Shown: positions 10,349-20,373 of the stretch, one piece after another
How positions within the stretch are numbered: position 1 is the first letter of the stretch
Layout of the letters: every line of letters starts with the position of its first letter
DNA from: Chlorops oryzae
Lineage: Eukaryota > Arthropoda > Insecta > Diptera > Chloropidae
Assembly (NCBI GenBank): GCA_020466095.1
Contig: CM035808.1
Coordinates: 19,404,272-19,468,271 of the forward strand
Length of the DNA: 64,000 nt
Direction of reading: 5' to 3'
Notes under the pieces: model-generated
Told to the model about the DNA's origin: nothing
Database searches by the model: none
What the model saw: the letters and a program-made list of their open reading frames with translations, nothing else
Translations under genes and position numbers: made by a program

Positions 10349-10572
10349 TCATGGGCGTATCCAGAATCTTATTCAGGGAGGGGAAAGATACAAATAGTTT
10401 GTTCTATATATATACCGAGAGAAATAACAACAGTTAAATTAACTACTTAGAACAGTTAAAGTAAGAGTGGTCAAATAAACTGTATTCCGCGTTAAATGCA
10501 CTGAAAAAGGCAGTCAAATGAACAGTTTAAAAACAGTTACTTTTTATGTTCAAATTCGCTTTCGTTCACTTA

Positions 10573-11125
10573 GGCCCGATATTACAGTGCATACTTAAGG
10601 TCTCCTTAGCGCTTAAGTAAAGCTTAAGTCTATAAAACATTTGAACAGTAAAAATTTTAAGTTCTCCTTAAATAAGTTTTCAAATTAATTGAATGAAGGA
10701 ATTTCACTAATTTTACAAATTTTAAAAAAGAATAAACAAAAAATATAGGTTTTTTCCATGATACAAGAAAACAAGATAGCGCCACTTCAGTACCGCTATT
10801 TTGAGGCTCTCTTTGAGAGCCGAAAATTGAGTTTGTGACGTCACTGAGCGAGAAATTGTTGTTGTTTCCCATGCTATTCAAAAAAGTAAAAAGCCGATTT
10901 AACATGGGAAACAACAACAACGAATCGCGATTTTGAGTTTGTGACGTTTCCTCTCTCAAGTGGCGCTATCTTGTTTTCTTGTATCATGGTTTTTTTCAAA
11001 TGTTGCCTGCCGAAAACAATTTTCGTGAGTTTTGGATAAAAATTAACTGTTAAACCGGTTAACACTTAAGGTGTTCTTAAGTCTTCAAGCTTCCTTAACT
11101 TAAGTATACACTGTAATATCGGGCC
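10573..11125. mobile_element. PIF/Harbinger-like MITE with TTA duplication
   Basis: The inverted ends start GGCCCGATATTACAGTG and match for 27 bp with one difference. TTA lies at 10570-10572 and 11126-11128. The related sequence at about 31460-31470 reads across the site with a single TTA, which is a direct empty-site comparison. A 3-bp TWA duplication and GGCC-type ends fit PIF/Harbinger. An inner foldback occupies 10756-10989. No transposase is encoded. Confidence 0.88.
10756..10989. repeat. Foldback element nested inside the Harbinger-like MITE
   Basis: Arms 10756-10787 and 10958-10989 are 32-bp perfect inverted repeats beginning CCATGATACAAG. A second pair of 18-bp arms lies inside at 10856-10873 (ending GTTTCCCATG) and 10903-10920. 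The direct repeat GAGTTTGTGACGT occurs in both halves. T-runs flank both ends, so a target duplication cannot be separated from simple sequence. Confidence 0.75.
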
Positions 11126-11167
11126 TTAGACGTATAAGTTCGCATTCTGATCAACTATCTCCGGACG

Positions 11168-11241
11168 GTTTCGATAGCTCAGTGCTTTAAACTGTGACTC
11201 GACAGTCGTGAGCTTCGGGGTTCTATCCCTGCTGGCGGCGG
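11168..11241 (+). pseudogene. tRNA-like module 1 of family c
   Basis: CGATAGCTCAGTGC gives an A-box-like motif and GGGGTTCTATCCC a B-box-like motif at tRNA spacing. A short ACTGT/ACAGT stem stands where the anticodon arm should be. The acceptor does not close. The same module is present in the second family c copy (minus strand, about 31353-31428), so it belongs to the element. Confidence 0.65.
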
Positions 11242-11323
11242 GAATTTTTCTGAATTTTTTTTTTAATTACAGTTTTTTTTTTTGTTCAGAGTGTAGTTGT
11301 TTTGGAAGACAAAAATTCTCCTA

Positions 11324-11436
11324 GGTAGGTAGGTAGGTTGAAGTGGCTGCCACTTAGGCCGTTAATCGGCCCATTGTGATACCACGGGGGTGTTTTTTTG
11401 TGTTTGAGCACGCATCCCCTACGCTATCCGAGAGCC
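11324..11436 (-). mobile_element. SINE-A, internally deleted copy with 15-bp duplication
   Basis: ACAAAAATTCTCCTA at 11309-11323 and 11437-11451 is a perfect 15-bp target duplication. On the minus strand the insert reads GGCTCTCGGATAGCGTAGGG (head with A box), jumps over the B box and body, and resumes at the 3' domain GTGGTATCACAATGGGCC with the AACCTACC tail. The family c copy at 31190-31586 shows the site without the SINE. Confidence 0.9.
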
Positions 11437-11596
11437 ACAAAAATTCTCCTAAATTTTTAAGGTTTTAATTTATTAATTTTTTTTTTTTAATGGTTCATTT
11501 TCAAGCAAAAAATTTTGGAAGTGAAACAATTCCTAAAGCACGTTCCCCAAAACTTGAGCAACCATAAACTCAAGTGAGCAACAAATTAAATTCGTT

Positions 11597-11668
11597 CGTT
11601 TAGCGTAATGGTTAAGACGTTCGCCCAGCGAAGTGGAGGTCAGCGGTTCAAGGCTCGGCCGAGGCGAG
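11597..11668 (+). pseudogene. tRNA-like module 2 of family c
   Basis: TTTAGCGTAATGGTTAAG supplies an A box and CGGTTCAAGGCTC a B-box-like motif. The would-be anticodon stem TTCGC/GCGAA has only a three-base loop, so the arm is degenerate. Its D-arm text (TAGCGTAATGG) matches the module at 1962-2033 in the unrelated family b element. Confidence 0.6.
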
Positions 11669-12191
11669 AAAATTTAAAGAGATGAAAGAGAAAATGATTT
11701 AAATAGAAACAAATAAATAAAGAAAAAATATAATAATTTAATAAACAAAAAAAATATTAATAAAAGAAGATAAAAAAAAATCAAAGTAAAAAATAAATTA
11801 TTTTTTCCCAGTCGCTGGTGACAGTTGATTTAACCGCGAGACAGCTATATCAACCATCAGGTAGTTATATCCTTTTTGACTGTGTTTGTACTATTGAGTT
11901 GACCGCTACTGTACATAAGTTAACAATTAACGGTGAACTCGGTTATTTTAACCTGATTTTTCAGTTAATATAACTACCTTTTTCTCTCGGTGTATGTTAG
12001 CACTTTGGCGTCTGTTCATAGGTGTTTTCACATGTAAGCATAGGTTTCCTTTTATCTTATGAAAATTATTATTGCCGGCTTTGTCCCATTTCTTGATACA
12101 CCTTAAAAACTCTTTTGCGGTGTATACTGAGCAGAAAATATTTAGAGGGGGGAAGCTGCCCCTCCCCGCCCTACTGTAAATACGCCCATGA

Positions 12192-12776
12192 CTGTGGTAG
12201 TGTGCTTATGGGCTCTACGCAGCTATGCAGGAAGTATAGAGCTCGTTCTTGTGAAGAAAGGAAATCAGAGTTGAAATTTCGATGACAGGTCGACAGATAT
12301 ATAGAAAATGTATGATTTAAATGCAACCCTGCATGTTCGATTGCTTTTAATCTGCGTATTCGTTGATGTATCAGAAGTAACTCAAAGTACCTACTTCTTC
12401 GTTGTTTTTGCACGGTTTGGTTTAGGAAATTTACTTGTTGCATATTTGCGTAGAGCCCATTATAAAACGTTTTTACCTCCAAAATTGAAAATACTTTTAA
12501 ATGGCAGCTCTTTTAGGTCTCCCCAGAATCTTCCCTTTGTCCTTTTCCATTCTAAGCGACGGTCGCCGGAAACACATTTTGTTTTCACGGCGAGGGACGG
12601 CCGGAGAAGAGAGATAACGGCACGCCTCTCGCTTCCCCGGCCCTCACTCACTCTTCTTTAAAACAAAATAGTGGGACTCATGCAGCTTCGCAAATTATGG
12701 GAAATGAGAAATTTTTCGCACAACTATCAAAATTTATATGAAAATTTACCACTCATGTGTCTCCGGCGGCTGTCGC
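12192..12776. other. Non-coding DNA
   Basis: Two overlapping frames on opposite strands (12171-12482 and 12308-12661) are mutually incompatible and lack motifs. I see nothing else. Confidence 0.45.
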
Positions 12777-12779
12777 TTA

Positions 12780-13170
12780 GAGCCTATACTGAGATATGCA
12801 GTAAATACTTGCACATTAGGAGCCTATTCGCTACAACGTCGTAAAGTGTGAGAGAGACAACTAGTATATTCACGCTTCCTTAATTTTTTAAAGTATGCCA
12901 ATAATTTAACACCTTCGAAGTCGGTGTCAGTATTTACTTTGAAAAATGTGCCGCAATCAGCTGTCCTGGCATTTACTTCGCATAATAAATGGACATGTTG
13001 ATTTCTATGGCGAAGTAAACCAGGAAAGTCGCATGCAACCCTGCGCACTTGATTACTTGACATCTCAGTATAAGCGAAAGTAAAGTATTTACTTCGAAGT
13101 ACTTTTCAATTTTTTTTTTGCACGTATTTCTTGTGGGTGCTTTACTTACTGCATATCTCAGTATAGGCTC
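12780..13170. mobile_element. PIF/Harbinger-like MITE, GAGCCTATACTG ends
   Basis: The 25-bp inverted ends start GAGCCTATACTGAGATATGC and match perfectly. TTA flanks the element at 12777-12779 and 13171-13173. The 391-bp interior repeats AGTATTTACTT-type motifs and encodes nothing recognisable. Confidence 0.85.
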
Positions 13171-13841
13171 TTAGAATGGAACTGGACTTTCCTATCCTTC
13201 TTAAACACAGTCCTAACCTTGACCCAATACGATGGCTAGCATTATAGTCATCCCATTGCGCATGGAATGAGAAATTTTCTATAAATATGATCCTGACTCA
13301 AACCTCATCAATTAAGTCGGCTTTGAGTAGAAAAAATTCTAGACTGACTGACTCACTCATTGACACATTGACACAAAATTGCGCAAAAACAAAAGCGCTC
13401 CGAGAAAAAAATATCAACAAATCGAAACGGATGAGGATTCTGCCTGAGCAAATAATAAGCCTAGAAATGTAGGGGCAGGAAGCCCTTTTCGTGTCTTACA
13501 TAAGCACAACAACCTACAGTTTCGGTTTTAACATTCTTACGAAGCGTTTTCTTCTGCCCGTTCTCTAGTGCGCCACGCCGAATCATTTTACGCCGCCGCG
13601 GCGTTAACAAATGCAGTGCAAAATTCATTCGGTACAGACGCCTACCAGGCGACCAGAGACAAACAGCAAGACGCTCTATCAACCGAAAGCCAAAGGCTAT
13701 TCTTTGCGATTTTGTGGTATATTTGTTCGAGTTTTGTTGTTGCTGATATTATATTAAGTGCTCAGTGGTGCTGTTGTTATTGTTGTTTTTGTTTTTGTTG
13801 CCGATTTTTTCGCATTTTTCTTTTTGTGCTTTTGCTACTTT

Positions 13842-14401
13842 CCCAGCGGGAAATGTCACCCTGACATCACCGGTGAAGTCAGGGTGACAAGTCACCCTGG
13901 CATGCGTGACAATTGATAGGACGCCTAGCATGACATTTGTACAGGAGTTGGACAGTGATTTCACCGGTGACATGTCCTCCTAGGAGGAGCGATGGCGAAA
14001 AAAGCATTTAAGAGAAGCACATGCTCTTTTCTCTCTCAATGTTAATTTATAGAATCCATAGCTGGGGTCAGTTGAAAACTCTCTTCTTTGCCCTCTCTTT
14101 GAATATTTCGAAAATTTTAAAAAATCAATTTTTAATAATTTTTGTTCGCCTCAGCCAGGGATCGAACCCGCGCGATCTTCGGATTCAGAGTCGAGCACTC
14201 ATCATCTACGCCACATCATGCTAACGCGGAAATGACGCGAAAACCTTATTTAAATTTCAGTAGCCAATGAGAGGCAAGCACATGAACAGCATCCCTCCAC
14301 GATGACATGTCCTCTAAGATGTCATGCATGACAATTTCACCTATTTGTCATCGGTGACATCACTGGTGACTTTGTCATGCAGGAGATATTTTTCCGCTGG
14401 G
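13842..14401. mobile_element. Inverted-repeat element with tRNA-like module (family d)
   Basis: The ends are CCCAGCGG on the left and CCGCTGGG on the right, with weaker similarity continuing inward. Both subterminal regions are packed with the palindrome TCACCGGTGA and relatives (13860-13975 and 14340-14375). The flanks TTGCTACTTT and TTGCTCCTCA match at seven of ten positions, a weak hint of a 9-10 bp duplication. The centre carries a Gln-like tRNA module on the minus strand. Confidence 0.7.
14150..14224 (-). pseudogene. tRNA-Gln-like module of family d
   Basis: On the minus strand the segment reads TGGCGTAGATGATGAG (A-box-like), then GACTCTGAATCC, then GGGTTCGATCCC (intact B box). The central text matches the anticodon loop region of tRNA-Gln(CTG). 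The acceptor stem is not complementary, so the tRNA is not functional. Confidence 0.7.
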
Positions 14402-16067
14402 TTGCTCCTCATCGAACGCAAACGTATATGAATTCTCTGCTAGCAGTGAGAAGTCGTCGGCTACTCCAACAGCCGACCAATCGCGTGCGGAGATGACGGC
14501 ATCGCGAGCCAATCACAGCGAAGCGATGATGTGAGAATTTGCTAAAAATAGATTCTCGACTGCGAATTGTTGGTGTAGATCTGAGGCAGGTTGGCGAGCG
14601 TCGCGACGCGACGCTGCGAGCCGGCGTCGTTAGATTGTGAGTTATCTTTTGGCTGAATCGTGACACGGACACGTTTGTGGAATAGCGCGGAATCGGGAAC
14701 GCGTGTTCTGGGGCCGAGCATTAGTTGTTGTATAATATTGAATAATAAAACGATTGTTTGGCCCAGAGAGACGAGGCAACGGAGCGAGGGCGCCATTCGG
14801 TTGGGCTGAGTGGACTTCTGGCCGTGCGGGGGAAGCGAAAATCATCGCTGCCTCCTCGTTCTCTTTTGCGCCTAGAATTCGTTTTCTTGTTGTTGTTCTT
14901 TTCTTTTTCCATCGTTCTCACTTAGTGGGCTTGTTGATTTTATAAACACACAGGTACAAACATACATACATACATACATACATATATACATACATATGTA
15001 TGGGGACTGCTGCTTTTGCAGTAGATATTCTAACCGGCATATTTAGGCATACGAGGGCGGTGAGTTTTCGCTTTCGCAAAAATCCAACAAGTAGGCAAGT
15101 GGATATCATGAGTAGAGCTGCGAATGCGGCGGAGGCGGAATGTCAGGGGCTGTGAACGTACATATTATCAAGACTACTTGACTACTCTGCTGTCGGATGC
15201 ACTGCACAACGATCGGTCGGTTGTAAGGTTGCATGGAATGAGTAAGAGTAACAAATGAAATGATTGATGGCCAGAGTGTCAGCGATGGATGAGAAAATGG
15301 ACCCCGATGGAGACGATTCTGCTCGTTCGCTCGTTCGTTCGTTCGTTCATTTCGCTTCGCTCACTGGGGCCAATTGAAGTGATTAGAGGCCTCAATGATG
15401 TCGACGCTCAGAGGATAGGCGGCGGAACGGGAGGTGCTGCAACCGAGTGTTCATCGTGCGAAATTGAAACATGAATTCATGGAATGCATTAAGCTTTTAC
15501 CTAGTGCCCCATAAAAGATCGCGGTTGCCGCAACGTCCCTACTCGTTCCATTAACTGATAAAGCAGCGACATAATGGGCTTGTAATGCACTCATTTGTTT
15601 TGCAATAAGCCCTTTAAGTACATTGTGATTAATTTTTATCAGTGCTCATAAAAATAGGTTCTTAAAAGTGCAAAAAAAGCAATTACCGGCTGCGCCGGTG
15701 TCAATGTCAGCTATGGCATTCCTTATCGGTTCAATTGCCTCTCTTCCGAAAATGTTATCTCGCCATATCGGAAAGCTATTGCCAACGTCAACATTGGGTC
15801 AGAGATTTTCAGAACAAATATCGATTGGGGAGAGAAAGAAATGAATTTACTCACACGCTGATAACGTGAATTTTTTTTTTTTTTTGCATGATTTATTTGC
15901 TTTCCTCCGCAAAGCAGGGAGGAAGTAAAGTCGATATCAAAACTTTAAGCCATTTCCGATCGTTTTTTTTTTTTTTGGACTCGAAAAAGATAAGTTTCTG
16001 GTAGGTAGCTCCTTCAAAACCAAAAAATAATAGAAATGGTGGTTTCTAAGAGGATGCGGTTCCCAAA
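14402..16067. other. GC-richer non-coding DNA, possible regulatory or 5' region
   Basis: 14440-14880 is richer in CG than its surroundings. It has a CCAAT box context (GAGCCAATCACAGCG at 14507-14521) and a GCGTCGCGACGC palindrome near 14597-14610. Short frames here are inconsistent between strands. A regulatory region or untranslated exon is possible but not shown. Confidence 0.3.
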
Positions 16068-16069
16068 TA

Positions 16070-16510
16070 CAGTCAAGTCAAGATAGTGCGAACCCCGAAT
16101 ATAGTAAAGGCGTGAATATTGAGAAGCCCGAGAACGAGAACATCAAAAAGGTCCCTATTGAAATTTTTTCGATAATCTTAGGTTGTACTTATGAAAAGAT
16201 TTCCTTTTATTAACTTGACATACAATTTTGTGTTCATATTTGATCCAAATAAAGCAATTAAGACATTCAAAACTTTTGCCTCGATAGTGTGAACAGCCTC
16301 GGAAATATGAACATGTGCATTTTGTGTTTATATTTGAACCATACAAACCAAATAAAAGATGCAAAACTTATTCCTCGTTAGTGTGAACAAGTTCGTTAGT
16401 GTGAACATGTTTATTTTGTGTTCATATTTGATCCAAGAAAAGCAAATAGGACATTCAAATCATGTGCTTCGATAGTGTGAACAGCCTCGGTAATATGAAC
16501 ATGCCTTGTC
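16070..16510. mobile_element. TA-flanked MITE, right end lost, with internal triplication
   Basis: It starts after TA with CAGTCAAGTCAAGATAGTGC and shares its left 110 bp and its subterminal motif (GATAGTGTGAACAGCCTCGG) with the complete copy at 36666-37137, which lies in the opposite orientation. The right terminus is missing after CATGCCTTG. The segment 16226-16507 is three 94-bp units where the other copy has one. Confidence 0.7.
16226..16507. repeat. Three tandem 94-bp units inside a MITE
   Basis: The units start at 16226, 16320 and 16414, each with TTTTGTGTTCATATTTGA or a close variant. Each ends with a (G)TGTGAACA..ATATGAACATG-type motif. Units 1 and 3 are closer to each other than to unit 2. 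The period is exactly 94 bp both times. Confidence 0.85.
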
Positions 16511-16547
16511 AAAATTAGTTCACCCTTTCGAGAGTTGACCTTTACCG

Positions 16548-16920
16548 GTTGTTCCGTACTGAAGTGCTTTTATTTGTTGCGGCCATTGTGAACGTGAATA
16601 AAACAGCTTGTGATAAAGGAGGGACTAAATGTAACCCTGAGGAGTTGCAAGGGAAATATTTACAGAAGTTTCAGAAGAAAAAAACTTATTTACACAGTCT
16701 GACAGCCAATTGTAAGGCGTTCTTAGGCGCATCAAATTTTCTCTTACTTACATATTTGCGATTTCAAAGAATTTTTTTTTTGGCTCCAAAGTAAAAATTT
16801 TGAAATTTTCTTTACATTTTTTTTTTTTACCTCGTGAACCATTTTGGTATGAAAAATAGTCAAATATTTTTTTCCTAATCTGCTGTTGACCCAATTTTAT
16901 TCGAATCCTCGCAAAATTCA
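16548..16920 (+). repeat. Dispersed repeat shared with 59985-60375
   Basis: Shared landmarks in the same order are TTCCGT, CCCTGAGGAGTTGCAAGGGA, TTAGGCGCATCAAATT, CATTTTGGTATGAAAAA and CCCAATTTTATTC. Similarity is moderate with many indels, as in an old transposable element. The ends are not defined and no domain is visible in the short frames. Confidence 0.6.
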
Positions 16921-18389
16921 GTCGGCTATAATTAGTTTTTGCCAGCTAAAAGCTTATTTAATGAACGCTTTCAATAAATACTTTCATGCATTTTTTATTT
17001 CACCAGAGTCATTTAAGAATGTCGGTTATTTCTCGTTAAAAAAAAACAACAAAAATGTTATTTTTGTTCTTTAATTTCCCTTTAATCAACTTGTCATAAT
17101 TTTCCGAATTTCAAGGTTACCACTAGACCACGCCATTATGTAGTACATACACACACATACATACACACCCATATGCACAAACACAATCAGAGCTTGGACG
17201 TTCATTTTGTACTGTGTGTTTCGAAAAGAAACTCTCAAAAGTTGCGCATGCGCATTCACCCTATCAATGAAAGATGCGGCCCAGTGCAAAATTGTAACTG
17301 AAAATACTACAAAATAGTCGATTCGAAATCAATAAATAAATAAAAAATAAAACCAAAATATGCAGCCCATCCATCCCTAAATATAAGTAAATAGGTACAT
17401 ATGTATATCCAAAAGCCGGTACAACAACACGAACACGCGACTGAGAGTACGACAAAACCAAAACAAAGACAAAACAAAAACAAAGAGCAAAGGCTGCAAA
17501 AACAATTCACGCTTTTAACCCACTCAGCGAAGTGCGTTTGTGTTGGAGCAAAACGTGCTAAATCGCTTCCAGCCTACGAGAAGATAAATTTGTATCTTAA
17601 AATCTGTTTGAAGATTCATCTAGATACTTCTGTATGTATGTATGTATTTATGTATGAGAACATTAAAAGATTATTTATGATTTTTTGTGGGTGTGAATGA
17701 ATTTTACAGCTGTCCAAAATTGTAAAAACACTCGCTTCACTTTCCTTCCTTTCCATTTTCTTCTTCGAACTCCTCGGCATGGCTCTGGCATGGTTGCCTA
17801 TCGAAGCTCTCTTTTTTCACAGCAACAAAACACTCAAAAAATATATGTATGTATGTTCATGTGTATATATTATTAAATGTGTGTATATCGATGTGCGTTT
17901 GTTTTAGCTGCAACCCTCCACAGCTTTCAACACCGGTCGCTGCCGCTCTTGCTGTCGATACTTGCGTTGACTTTTCGACTTTTTGGCTTTTTCTGTTTGT
18001 GCTTTTGGATTGTTTTTCGCATTTTATTATTACACATTCTCTTTTGATCGAGTCTTCTTCTCGCATACAAACTTTGCGCAACGCGCAAGCTCACGGCAAC
18101 GCAATAGAATAGCGGACAATTCACACACACACACACACACACGCACGGGGCATCATAAACGAAAAACTTTTAGTCCACATACGAGCAACTTTGTTTGTTC
18201 GGGCTTTTTGTTGTTGTTTTGTTTTTCTCCTTTTGGCTTTGCTTTTGACTGCGGGCGTTTTTTGTGTCAGTTCTTATCGTGTGCTGGTCTTGAACGTATC
18301 GAAGCGGCTCTTTCGTATTTACATTGCCCCAATCTTTTACCCCGAACGAACATTCGTTCTATCCACTTTCGATTTCTAACCTCCCTCCC
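16921..18389. other. Non-coding DNA with simple repeats
   Basis: It contains CATA/TATG runs (17145-17170 and 17630-17655) and a (CA)n run at about 18122-18142. Several 60-100 codon frames on both strands overlap each other and show no domain. Confidence 0.45.
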
Positions 18390-18570
18390 CGTGCCGCGGC
18401 CGTCACTCTATCGCAAATCGACGCTTACGTGCGGAGCGAGAACGACACAAAAAATTCTCGAGACTCGAGCTTAGGCAGCAGCGCGGCAATCGAAGTCGTC
18501 GTTGGAAGCTCGTCGCGTTAACGCCATTCATTCTCGTGTATCGTCGTCGTGTATCTGAAGCCGAGCGGTG
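18390..18570 (+). promoter_or_regulatory. Candidate promoter and 5' non-coding exon
   Basis: This patch is clearly richer in CG and in GTCGTCG/TCGTCG motifs than its surroundings. It ends at GCCGAGCG|GTGAGTGAG, a good splice donor at about 18568. The following 18600-18890 is also CG-rich with CTGTCGCTGTCGCTGTC and an A-rich stretch resembling fly 5' UTR. No initiator or coding start is certain. It could be the first exon of a gene whose coding part lies outside the window. Confidence 0.3.
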
Positions 18571-19196
18571 AGTGAGTGTCTCGTATCTATTGAATTTTTC
18601 TTCTATTCTATGCGATGTTCGCGGCTGCGGCTCCGGCTCCTCGTTCGTTTCGCGACGTCAAGAACATTTCGCTGCGCTGCCGCTGTCGCTGTCGCTGTCA
18701 CTGCTGCGCGCGTTAGATGCCGGCAGTGAGAGTTAGAACAAAAAGAAGAAACAAAACAGCAACAACAATCGCAAAAAGTGCTTTAAGCAAATTCTAAATT
18801 CGCTCGATTGTTTATTCGCAGTGTAGATTTCGTCGCGAGAACAAGCCCGAGCGGTCAAAGCGGCTAATTTGAATGCGTCTCTTTAAACCGTGTGTCACAC
18901 CAAGTCACGTCGCGCTAGCGGTTTCCACAAACGATTCAAAATTCAATTTTTTCAATAAAAACCATGTTTCAAAATTCATAAATTCCATAAATCCGTTCCT
19001 CGAGTTTGAACCATAACCACAGCGGGGCTGTCGCAAACAGCTGAGCTGACCGTTCTTTAATTTCAAAATACCTTGACACAAGTGCCTAAAAATTGATTCA
19101 AATAAAATCAATGTGAAAAGTTTATTTTTTTCCAAACAAAAAATTTTTTTTAATAAAATATAAGTAATATAATAAAATAATAAAAATAAATGTGAA

Positions 19197-19228
<32 letters not shown>

Positions 19229-20373
19229 AATTTAAAAACGAAACGCCTTGAACCCATAATAATTTGGAGATTTTTTCGAACACCCCTAGTGGTTCCAACG
19301 GATTGCCTTATCTATAAAAATTATTAAATAAGTTCTTAATTAAATACTAAAATTATAAAAAAAAGGATAATTCAACCAGAACACATAAGTTAGCTTTGCG
19401 AAAACACAGCTGATACGCTTAAGGTAAGTTTCCATTTAAAACATATGTTTCCGATAAAAATGTTCATTTCTTTTAAATGCGAATGTGATCAAAATACACA
19501 AAAAAAAAAATAAATAAACCAAGAAAAATAGGAAATACAGTCAAGCTTCCATGGTTCGAAACAACATCAATAGCCAAAGAATTTGCCCGACTTATGAAGA
19601 CTTTAAGCCCACCGATTGAGTTCAGGCTATCTTAATTTAACTATATTCAACTGATCAGCTTTGAAATGCCTTCTTGCGACGCCGCATGAATACCCCTTTT
19701 TGAAAAAAATGAACTTCAGTTTTCCCTCTAAGCTTTGAGAGCTTTATTTTGGTAGCACTGCTCGATAAAAATATCATCAGGAATTTCACTTGAAAGTATT
19801 TTTTATTGTATCAATTAAGGTTTCGAAATACATACAAGGTACTTATTAAAAGCAAAAGCAACAAAATTCTTCTTTGAGCAATTTCCCAGATCGATGTAGT
19901 CAAGTACCTCCGATGTTTGATAAACTCGATGGCTTATCGAATTTTTTTTTTTTTTTTTGGTACTTAGGCATTTGTATATAAGTACTATATAGGCACGTTC
20001 CAATGGTCGCGGTCTGGTGATTTTCTCTCTCTCTGATTCTGTCATGTGAACTGTAACCGATGGTCACCGTCGCACAAATGCCAGAAGAATATTAAATTGA
20101 ACCCTTCACGAATCGCCTCAATGTTTGAGTAATAATTTCATGTGAGAGTGCTCATATGAAAGTGGATTTTTCTTTATTTGAAATTCTACTGAGAAAATTA
20201 AAATGCTGTCAAGAAAATTTACAGCGAAACCTCTTAACTGCGGACGGCTCTCATATGAGCAAAAATTTCGATTTTTCTTATCCAAAATCTCTCACCTCAG
20301 ATGGCGAAAAAGTTGGTGTTTATTACCAAAATAAAAATCAGAAAAAAAAAGAATTAAAACTTACATAAAAAAT
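18571..20373. other. Non-coding DNA; donor-like sites and a GA run
   Basis: A (GA)n microsatellite lies at 19197-19223. An AAG|GTAAGT donor consensus stands at about 19421 without a clear exon in front. No supported gene is seen. Confidence 0.4.

Larger units (their letters stand above)
10413..11992. mobile_element. Inverted-repeat element with two tRNA-like modules (family c)
   Basis: The left end is TACCGAGAGAAA and the right end is TTTCTCTCGGTG, with TA on both sides (10411-10412 and 11993-11994). A partial second copy in the opposite orientation lies at 31190-31586. Comparing the two shows that 10573-11125 and 11324-11436 are later insertions. Two tRNA-like segments at 11168-11241 and 11597-11668 are on the plus strand. 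With the insertions removed, roughly 0.9 kb of original element remains. Confidence 0.75.
10349..12191. mobile_element. Outer inverted-repeat element hosting a stack of nested insertions
   Basis: The ends are TCATGGGCGTAT and ATACGCCCATGA, a 12-bp perfect inverted repeat. They are flanked by CTGTGG at 10343-10348 and 12192-12197, a possible 6-bp target duplication. Most of its length is later insertions: a family c element, which itself holds a Harbinger-like MITE (with an inner foldback) and a SINE-A. The original body is only the outer margins, 10349-10410 and 11995-12191. The superfamily is not determined. Confidence 0.65.

Noticed and set aside
1042..14224. tRNA-like segments as functional tRNA genes
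   Set aside because: Unlike 2806-2877, none closes an acceptor stem together with a proper anticodon arm; all lie inside inverted-repeat elements.
13842..14401. 10-bp target duplication TTGCTACTTT/TTGCTCCTCA for family d
   Set aside because: Only seven of ten positions match in low-complexity flanks, so it was not used to assign a superfamily.
16226..16507. CRISPR-like array
   Set aside because: The 94-bp units are contiguous direct repeats without unique spacers, in a eukaryotic sequence inside a MITE.
17983..18474. 163-codon open frame upstream of the CG-rich island
   Set aside because: The product includes HTHTHT from a CA microsatellite and otherwise F/C-rich low-complexity sequence; several other frames overlap it.
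19415..19425. AAG|GTAAGT splice donor
   Set aside because: The consensus is perfect, but no acceptor or open exon precedes it, and single donor matches are common by chance in 64 kb.
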